Positions 22,241 through 28,008 of a stretch of 28,008 bases of DNA are shown here, piece by piece. The notes beneath the pieces were generated by a model. The model did not search any database. It saw only the letters and a program-made list of their open reading frames with translations, and was not told the DNA's origin. Position numbers and translations under genes: made by a program. Source of the DNA: a virus; IMG/VR virus record IMGVR_UViG_3300036819_000183, positions 1 to 28,008 of that record, one strand, 5' to 3'. The number at the start of each line of letters is the position of its first letter. Within the stretch, counting starts at the first letter, position 1.

Positions 22241-24873
22241 TACATGCCGCCATTCAGGCCGAGGTGGTTACCGGAGTTGAGCTTGCCGAACGTTGAATCG
22301 TTGAGCCGGACGACCGCGAAGGTCCCGAACGGGCGCAGCGCGTAGGTGATCGACTGCTCGTTCAGCGCGCCGATCACCTCGGTCGTCCCGATCACCAGGT
22401 GGTCCGCGGGGCCGGGCTGAACCCATGCCGGGGTGTTCGTGGTCTGCACGTGCTGGCCGATGTCGACTGCCATCAGCGCGCCCGCGCTGGCCGGGATCGC
22501 CTCGAGCACGGACGTGACCGCCTTGAACCGCTCCGCGTCGATCGTGCCGAGCGCCAGGTTCCACGAGGCGATGTTCGGCAGGTCGCGACCCTGCTGCGAG
22601 GTGTCCACGGTGACTGACGTGACGTACTGCCCGACGCCGAGCGGTGGCGGGTTGATCCCGAGCGCGCCGGTCGCCTGGTACGCGCGAGCACTTGAGCCGT
22701 TGGTCTGCGACGCGGTGACGTCGTTGCGGATCAGCGTGTCGTCGTCGGCCGGGGTGAACGGGGCGCCGATGTAGCCCGGCGTCGAGTAGTCGAAGGTCTG
22801 CGACACGGCCTGCGAGCACAACGCCGCAAGGGGCCGGTACAGCAGCCCGGCGAACCCTCGCGCCTCGGCCAGCTCCCCGCCGTCGGTGGCCTGCGCGAGG
22901 GTGAACAGGTCCGGTCCGGTCGCGATCGGCTGCGGGCCGTGCCACACGTTCTGGTTCGCCGAGTTGACTGTGCCGTCCACGACCGCGGGCAGCGACAAGG
23001 GCACGGAGTCCTCTTGCGCGAGGCGCAACATGCGGACCACGACGTCCTCGCGGTTCCACCCGCGGACCATTTCGGTGAAGGCGTAGGTGTTGGGGTACAG
23101 GCCGCCGTTGCCGTAGTCGGTGACTGTCCCACGGTTCGAGTAGGCCATATGGCCGACGGTCAGCAGCGCGTTCGCGTTCGTGCCCGAAAGTATGGGTCCG
23201 GCCGTGAGGCTCGTGGCTCGACCGGCGGTAGCTGTCACGGTGTAGACGCCGTTCGACAGTTCCGGGCCGCCACTGGCGGGCGCGCACTTGATCGTGATGT
23301 CCGTTTTCGTGGTCGGGTTGGTCCCGTTGGGCGCCCACGAGATCGCGATGCCGAGGGGCTGCAGCAGGTTGACTATGACCCCGGAGAACGCGCCCGAGTA
23401 GTTCAGGTTTGAGGTGGACCCGTCGCCGAACACGACCACGAACACGGCCTGGTTCTGGATCCCCGCGACGCCTATCGCGGCGATGGACGTGGACGAGCCC
23501 GACGTGGCGGCGAAGGTCACAGCGAAGATGTCCCCATCCTCGGGCGGCACCGTGCCCGATCCGGGATCGCCGTTGAGGTACGTGAGCACGGAGGCGCTAC
23601 CCGACTGGTTCGACGCCGCCGCGACCGCAGGGATGAGCCCGGTGACGAACCCATTCTCGGAGAGCTGCACGAGCGCACCCGAAGTTGGGAACGAGGCGCT
23701 GTCAGTGCCGCCGCTGGCGCCGCCGACGATCGCCGGGAGCACGCCCGCGATCGGGGAGGCGTATGAGGTGCCCTGCGTGCCCGACTCCAGCGGCCAGTAC
23801 GCGATCGGCGTCCGGTCGGTCAGGTACCGGTAGAAGTTGGACTGCGCGGCCGGTGTGCCCTGCGTGTAGACCCGCAGCGCCGACCCGCACGTGACCGCGG
23901 TGCGCAGGTCCCGGCCGAACGAGGTCGAGCCCGGCACGATCTCGGAGCAGTAGCCGGCGAACCGCGGCTGATAGGCCGTGGCGCCCGTCAAGCGGAAGTA
24001 GTGGTAACTGCGGTCCGACTGCCCGTAGACCTCGCAGACCGGGTTGAGCTTGATCGTCTCCCCGACCGGGCAGTAGCGCGCCCAGGCCTGAACGCGGGCA
24101 CCGCTCGACGGGCCGGAGTCGGCGACAAGGCACCAGTCGGCGCGCTGCGAGTTGTCCATCGGCGCCTGCAGCATGGCGTTGCGGGCATCCGAGGACCAGG
24201 CGACCAGCACGACGCAGACGTCACCCGCACCGACCGTGTCGGCGAGCCAGTCGGACGGGAAGTCCGGGTTCGGGGTGTTGAACACGTTGAACGTGCGGAT
24301 CTTCTCGGCGGTCGCGGCCACCGCCGTCGCCCCAGGGATGAACAGAGAGAGCGCCGCGCCCGCCGCAGTCTTGGTGGACGTCGCCGTGACGGCCGCGACG
24401 GTGCCCGCCGAGATCCCAGTCTTGTATCCGGCGTTCGTGGCCAGCCCGGCGACCGAGGCGCCCGTTTGCGTGCCCTGCATCGTGTAGCCGGACGGGCCTG
24501 TAATGGCGGCCGTGGAGTCGTTCTGCGCCCAGCACGAGAGGACCGTGCCCGAGGCCTCGGCGTTGACCGCGGGGGCCTGCAGCGCCCCGCTGGACGCCCA
24601 CAGTGCCGACGTGCCGGCCGGGGGCGTGCCGATGCCGATGCGGATAGGGGTGTTGCGATTGAACTGGCCGAAGTACGGCCCTGACGGGTAGCGGGGCGAG
24701 AAGCGCAGGTCATTGTTGATCAGGGTGAGGGTCGCCGAGCTGTTCTCCGCGCTGCCAGTCTCGCTCGACCGACCGCGGCGAATGGTGATCTTCTCGTCGG
24801 TCGCCACGAACGACGTCACGTTCGTCCATGCGCCGCCGAGCAGCAGATCGACGCGGGATCCGGTCAGGGTCAT
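22240..24873 (-). CDS. Large minor tail protein, prophage 2
   Basis: An 877-aa relative of the prophage 1 tail-tip protein. The first ~350 and last ~270 residues are close to identical in many blocks (RRGRSSETGSAENSSAT; PADHLVIGT; STFGKLNSGNHLGLNGGM). The central segment after AYWPLESGT is different in sequence and slightly longer (for example DPGSGTVPPEDGDIFAVTFA), as expected if the receptor-contacting domain evolves or is exchanged separately. The ATG overlaps the tape-measure stop (ATGA). Confidence 0.82.
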   Translation of the reverse strand: MTLTGSRVDLLLGGAWTNVTSFVATDEKITIRRGRSSETGSAENSSATLTLINNDLRFSPRYPSGPYFGQFNRNTPIRIGIGTPPAGTSALWASSGALQAPAVNAEASGTVLSCWAQNDSTAAITGPSGYTMQGTQTGASVAGLATNAGYKTGISAGTVAAVTATSTKTAAGAALSLFIPGATAVAATAEKIRTFNVFNTPNPDFPSDWLADTVGAGDVCVVLVAWSSDARNAMLQAPMDNSQRADWCLVADSGPSSGARVQAWARYCPVGETIKLNPVCEVYGQSDRSYHYFRLTGATAYQPRFAGYCSEIVPGSTSFGRDLRTAVTCGSALRVYTQGTPAAQSNFYRYLTDRTPIAYWPLESGTQGTSYASPIAGVLPAIVGGASGGTDSASFPTSGALVQLSENGFVTGLIPAVAAASNQSGSASVLTYLNGDPGSGTVPPEDGDIFAVTFAATSGSSTSIAAIGVAGIQNQAVFVVVFGDGSTSNLNYSGAFSGVIVNLLQPLGIAISWAPNGTNPTTKTDITIKCAPASGGPELSNGVYTVTATAGRATSLTAGPILSGTNANALLTVGHMAYSNRGTVTDYGNGGLYPNTYAFTEMVRGWNREDVVVRMLRLAQEDSVPLSLPAVVDGTVNSANQNVWHGPQPIATGPDLFTLAQATDGGELAEARGFAGLLYRPLAALCSQAVSQTFDYSTPGYIGAPFTPADDDTLIRNDVTASQTNGSSARAYQATGALGINPPPLGVGQYVTSVTVDTSQQGRDLPNIASWNLALGTIDAERFKAVTSVLEAIPASAGALMAVDIGQHVQTTNTPAWVQPGPADHLVIGTTEVIGALNEQSITYALRPFGTFAVVRLNDSTFGKLNSGNHLGLNGGM

Positions 24874-25991
24874 CAGTAGCCAACCCCGAGCGCGGTCTGC
24901 ACGTTGCCGCCGCGGATCTTGATGCCCTGCCGCAACGCGTTGATCAGCGCGTCACTGCTGACCCCGGAGAAGTCGACGGTCACGTGAGTGCCGCCGCCGC
25001 CGAAGCCGCCACCGCGCAACGGAACGATCGTCCCCGGGCCGTCGGGCACGAACATTTCAGCTCCGCGTTCGCCGACGATTGTGGGGCCGGTCGGGCGGCC
25101 GCCGTTCGCCATCATTTTCGGAATGGTGAAGTCGACCCCAGGGGTGTGGAACGGGCCGATACCGAAGGACGGGATGTGGATACCGAAGCCACCGACAGTC
25201 TCGTTCCACACCGTTTTGATCGCGTCGAACGCCGCGGTGAACGGAGCCGAGATGACGTCCTTCAGCGCCTGCCAGCCGGACTTGAACCAGCCGAGCAGCG
25301 TCGATGCGCCACCCTTGATCGAGTCCCAATGCTTCGAGATCTCGAGTACCGCCAGGCCGACCGGGCCGGTCAGGATCGCCAGCAGCAACGGCCAGTGGTC
25401 CTTGATCCAGTCCCACGTATCGACGACGACGGCCTTAGCGACCGCGAACGCCTCTTTCACGCCGTCCCGGAACGTCGTGCAGTGCTGCCACAGCTCGTAG
25501 AAGCCGACCGCGAGCAGCGCCACCGTGCCGATGATCAGCCCGATCGGGTTGGCCAGCAGCGAGGCGTTCAGCTCGTCGCTGGCCACGGTGCCTTCCTCGG
25601 TGGCCACGGTGTTCGCCTCGGTCGCCTCGGCGGACATGCCCATGAGGCCCTTGACCTTGGACAGCCCGGAGGACAGCGCCCCGCCCAGGCCCTCGGACAG
25701 GTCCTTCGCACCCTTGGCCAGGTCGAACGCGATCGCGGCGAACGCGATCGCCTGCTCGCCGGGGAAGCTGACCCCCAGGGCTGTCATGCCCATGATCAGG
25801 CCCTCGGATGTGTCCTTCACGCCCTTGGCCGTCTTGGTGACCTTGCCCATGTGGTCGTTGAAGCCGTCGAAGTTGCCCGACTGATTGCTGAAGGACCGCC
25901 CGGTCTGGTCGACCTGCGAACGGACGTCGGTCATTGTCTTGTCGAGCGACTTGGAGTCGCCGGCAAAGGTCAGCGTTACCGCGTTCGCCAT
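24873..25991 (-). CDS. Short tail tape measure protein, prophage 2
   Basis: A 372-aa protein starting MANAVTLTFAGDSKSLDKTM and ending with MMANGGRPTGPTIVGERGAE, DGPGTIVPLRGGG and a short tail. It shares the hydrophobic blocks LANPIGLIIGTVALLAVGFY and DHWPLLLAILTGPVGLAVLE with the prophage 1 protein. The difference of three residues implies an equal tail length for the two elements. Confidence 0.85.
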   Translation of the reverse strand: MANAVTLTFAGDSKSLDKTMTDVRSQVDQTGRSFSNQSGNFDGFNDHMGKVTKTAKGVKDTSEGLIMGMTALGVSFPGEQAIAFAAIAFDLAKGAKDLSEGLGGALSSGLSKVKGLMGMSAEATEANTVATEEGTVASDELNASLLANPIGLIIGTVALLAVGFYELWQHCTTFRDGVKEAFAVAKAVVVDTWDWIKDHWPLLLAILTGPVGLAVLEISKHWDSIKGGASTLLGWFKSGWQALKDVISAPFTAAFDAIKTVWNETVGGFGIHIPSFGIGPFHTPGVDFTIPKMMANGGRPTGPTIVGERGAEMFVPDGPGTIVPLRGGGFGGGGTHVTVDFSGVSSDALINALRQGIKIRGGNVQTALGVGY

Positions 25992-26437
25992 CAGGTCACC
26001 TTCAATCCGTGCGCCTCGATCAGCTCGTCCAGCCGCTGCGCCAGCAACTTGTCGATGTTGGCCTTCTGCGAGTAGTAGGCCGGGTAGACGATTCGGCCGC
26101 CCTTGATGAATGTGCGGTGGATCGAGCCGGAGCCGTTACGGCCACCGCTGTGTCGACCTCGGCCGACGTTGCCGCCGTAGTCCAGCCAGCCGAAGTACGG
26201 GACCCTGGCCGAGCCACCCCGGACCTGCGCGGTCCGCTGCGTCGAGGCGACCCGGATCGAGTCGCGGGCCGCGCCGGTCAGGGTCGGTGTCCGGGGCTTG
26301 GCGATCTTCACGACGACCGCGGCGGCCTCGTTCAGCACCAGCCGGAGTTGCTTCTGCGACTCCCCGTCGATCGCCTTCAGGCTGGCCTGCAGCTCGCGCA
26401 GGCCGTTCACCCGAAGTGCCGCTTCGCCGGTCGCCAT
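25991..26437 (-). CDS. HK97 gp10-like protein, prophage 2
   Basis: A 148-aa relative of 8554-8970, ten residues longer because of a GRGRHSGGRNGSGSIHRT insertion before the C-terminal part. Core: LRELQASLKAIDGESQKQLR, PTLTGAARDSIRVASTQRTA, RVPYFGWLDYGGNVG. ATG 26437 overlaps the GT stop (ATGA). It sits again between the chaperones and the tape measure. Confidence 0.8.
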   Translation of the reverse strand: MATGEAALRVNGLRELQASLKAIDGESQKQLRLVLNEAAAVVVKIAKPRTPTLTGAARDSIRVASTQRTAQVRGGSARVPYFGWLDYGGNVGRGRHSGGRNGSGSIHRTFIKGGRIVYPAYYSQKANIDKLLAQRLDELIEAHGLKVT

Positions 26438-26860
26438 CAGAGCACCTTCCGCTGATTCTCGATCGCGTTCTTGGCCGTGAAGTAGGCGCGCCACTGGACG
26501 TACTCGGTGAAGGTCATCGAATCCAGCTCGGCCACCGTCTTGCCCAACTGCGTGGCCAGGTAGAACGCGAACGCGTCGACGTCGGTCGGCCTGCCGTTAA
26601 GGCTGAGCATCATGCCGCGCTCAGCCGCTTTTCTGCGCGCCCTCGGTGAGCCCGGAGACCTCGAAGATGGCAGCGATAGCAGCCGATGCGGGTCCGGCGG
26701 CCGTCGTGTTGAAGTAGTCGCGTGCCTCGTCGAGGCTGATGCCGTAGGACATCGACAGCGCGAGCACGTCGGACTCGTCGGCGTCGACCGCGCGGCACTT
26801 CCGCACCTCGGGCAGGGTGAGCGCACGCGGGTCGTGGTCGGCTCCGTTGACGGTGATCAC
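26437..26860 (-). CDS. Tail assembly chaperone GT fusion, prophage 2
   Basis: The G frame ends at TGA 26621-26623 within GCGCAGAAAAGCGGCTGA, identical to prophage 1. The shifted frame continues from the AAAA run (26629-26632 on the plus strand as TTTT) through MMLSLNGRPTDVDAFAFYLA to AKNAIENQRKVL. As in prophage 1 the relation is +1 (or -2). Exact conservation of the 18-base shift string, while neighbouring codons differ, supports function. Confidence 0.78.
26621..26860 (-). CDS. Tail assembly chaperone G, prophage 2
   Basis: A 79-aa protein from GTG 26860, which overlaps the tail-tube stop (GTGA). It starts MITVNGADHDPRALTLPEVR and then follows the prophage 1 protein closely to EGAQKSG. It is the unshifted member of the pair. 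Confidence 0.78.
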   Translation of the reverse strand: MITVNGADHDPRALTLPEVRKCRAVDADESDVLALSMSYGISLDEARDYFNTTAAGPASAAIAAIFEVSGLTEGAQKSG

Positions 26861-27267
26861 GGGTAAACCCCATCGGTGACGGCGCCGTTGATCTGCAGCG
26901 ACGCGGTGAAGGTGATCAGGTCGGCGACGGGCGCGGACTCGGAGTAGGAGGCGAGCACGAAGTTGCCCGTGATCTTGACGTTGCCCGTGGTCGAACCCAT
27001 CGGGCCGTAGACGAACGCGGTCGACGCGCTACCGGCCGCAGCCAGTGCGTGAAACACGGTGTATGAGCCGACCGTGGCCGTCTTGTCCCAGAGCCCCGTG
27101 ACGGTGATCTTGCCGTTGGTCAGGCCACCGATGAACGTGTGACCGGTCGCGCCGTAGGTGGTCGTGTCGTGGACGTCGTTGTCACGCTCGACCGCCACGT
27201 TCGTGACGTAAGGGCTGATGTCGTTGGTACCGACCTCGAACTGAACGTTGCGACCATGAGTGGCCAC
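26857..27267 (-). CDS. Major tail tube protein, prophage 2
   Basis: A 136-aa protein, MATHGRNVQFEVGTNDISPY through GLTNGKITVTGLWDKTATVG to NGAVTDGVYP, very close to 9390-9794. The two differ mainly in a loop near residues 73-85, which may face outward on the tail. Confidence 0.85.
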   Translation of the reverse strand: MATHGRNVQFEVGTNDISPYVTNVAVERDNDVHDTTTYGATGHTFIGGLTNGKITVTGLWDKTATVGSYTVFHALAAAGSASTAFVYGPMGSTTGNVKITGNFVLASYSESAPVADLITFTASLQINGAVTDGVYP

Positions 27268-27276
27268 TGCGTGCTC

Positions 27277-27672
27277 CTAAGCTGCTACGTCGACGGAAAA
27301 GGTGATGCCGGCGTAACTGCCGGACGAGAGTGCGATGGTTGCGAATTCGGCCTTCGTGACCCGGACCGAAGTGCCGATGTCGGCCGCCTCGATCGCGGCC
27401 TTGATCGACTGGTCGCCCGAGCCCGAGGCGTAGGCAGCGAGGGCGTCCCGGGAGGTGCGGTCTACCTGGTTCGCGACCCCCAGGAAAACCTCGAGGGTCA
27501 TGCGGTCCGAGCCCCGGCCGTAGGTCAGGTCGTAGTCGATCGACTCGGGCAGGTTGACGAACGCGAACGGCGGTTGCGCGCTGGCGGGCGGGAAGTCGAA
27601 CACCCGCAGGCCGTCGATCGTGGCCAGCGCGGTGCCCAGCTCGGTCATGACCGTGCTCATGTCGATGGCCAT
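27277..27672 (-). CDS. Tail terminator-like protein, prophage 2
   Basis: A 131-aa protein from ATG 27672 (MAIDMSTVMTELGTALATID), the same length as the prophage 1 protein and nearly identical from residue 30 onward. The longer open frame upstream belongs to the connector gene in another frame and is not coding here. Confidence 0.78.
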   Translation of the reverse strand: MAIDMSTVMTELGTALATIDGLRVFDFPPASAQPPFAFVNLPESIDYDLTYGRGSDRMTLEVFLGVANQVDRTSRDALAAYASGSGDQSIKAAIEAADIGTSVRVTKAEFATIALSSGSYAGITFSVDVAA

Positions 27673-28008
27673 TACGACGCCGCCCATTGCCGCGCCACGG
27701 TCTGCAGCATCAGCCGGACGTCCGGGTCGAGCTGGGCGAACAGGCGCAGTTCGTTGCCGAGGTCGGGCGAGCCCGCCACGCCGTAGGCGCTGTCCCGGCG
27801 GACGAAGAACCGTGCGGCCTGAATGAGCGCGGCCTGCGCGACGACCGTCGGGACGGCCTCCCAGCCCCAGTTCGCGGTCACCTGAACGCCGCGGGTGAAG
27901 CGGGGAAAGTACGCCTTCGTGATCGGGCGCATCACCATCAGCTTGTACGGCTCGCCGTTGGCGGGCGCGTTCCACGGCCACAGGTCGAAGTCGACGCCCA
28001 GCTCGACG
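27672..28008 (-). CDS. Head-tail connector protein, prophage 2 (N-terminus outside window)
   Basis: The C-terminal 112 codons of a gp6-like connector: GVDFDLWPWNAPANGEPYKL, MRPITKAYFPRFTRGVQVTA, RFFVRRDSAYGVAGSPDLG, ending in QWAAS. It closely matches 10199-10840 and continues past the window edge, so prophage 2 should carry on into capsid and packaging genes. Confidence 0.82.
   Translation of the reverse strand, partial: VELGVDFDLWPWNAPANGEPYKLMVMRPITKAYFPRFTRGVQVTANWGWEAVPTVVAQAALIQAARFFVRRDSAYGVAGSPDLGNELRLFAQLDPDVRLMLQTVARQWAAS

Larger units (their letters stand above)
21104..28008. mobile_element. Prophage 2: left part of a second, related element
   Basis: Ten genes in the same order and orientation as the left end of prophage 1 (cargo gene, then tail genes), offset by about 17.4 kb. 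DNA similarity is high over the tail-terminator, tube and gp10 region and low in the cargo gene and the central domain of the tail-tip gene. It leaves the window inside the connector gene. Head genes, helicase and integrase should lie to the right, followed by the missing comM start. Confidence 0.85.

Noticed and set aside
1-28008. tRNA genes, rRNA, CRISPR arrays and insertion-sequence transposases
   Set aside because: No tRNA-like cloverleaf at either prophage boundary was apparent, no regularly spaced repeat array, and no transposase motifs in any frame I read.

Overview
The window is high-GC actinobacterial DNA. A host gene run on the minus strand, comM - dprA - xerC-type recombinase - whiG, has been split by two related, co-oriented prophages. 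A WhiG-type sigma factor beside dprA and comM points to a sporulating or motile actinomycete; the species cannot be named from this window.

Layout. 1-3565: minus-strand whiG (its C-terminus runs off the window), xerC-type tyrosine recombinase, dprA and the 3' third of comM. 3562-20167: prophage 1, a complete element of about 16.6 kb. It has a plus-strand lipoprotein cargo gene at its left end. All its other genes are on the minus strand. In transcription order these are serine integrase, HNH protein, SF3 helicase, a 268-bp repeat-rich control region, HNH nuclease, a 41-aa zinc-finger-like protein, large terminase, portal, a small beta-rich protein, prohead protease, HK97-type capsid, connector, tail terminator, tail tube, frameshifted tail chaperones, gp10-like protein, short tape measure, tail-tip protein, a beta-rich virion protein and a small coiled-coil/TM protein. 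20164 to about 21103: the middle of comM, including Walker A and B. About 21104-28008: the left part of prophage 2, with a different exported cargo gene followed by the same tail genes in the same order, leaving the window inside the connector gene.

Precise joining of the two comM pieces at a shared GCTG core (3562-3565 / 20164-20167) restores the reading frame, so prophage 1 sits in comM at the Walker B region. The middle comM piece loses family resemblance again about 12 codons from its expected start, exactly where prophage 2 begins. comM therefore appears to be interrupted twice, at two different sites, by sister elements with presumably different integrases. ComM is a branch-migration helicase of natural transformation, and dprA just downstream is intact.

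Programs. Prophage 1 encodes nearly a full short-tailed siphovirus-like virion. I see no endolysin, repressor, small terminase or excision factor. Sequence signals include a pair of GGTTAG-N6-CTAACC operators, a cluster of eight TGACAG/CTGTCA hexamers, two similar promoters with near-leaderless starts (HNH nuclease and portal), a strong hairpin after the capsid gene, a conserved +1 (or -2) frameshift site in the tail chaperones of both prophages, and an AT-rich codon island with a TTA codon inside the portal gene.
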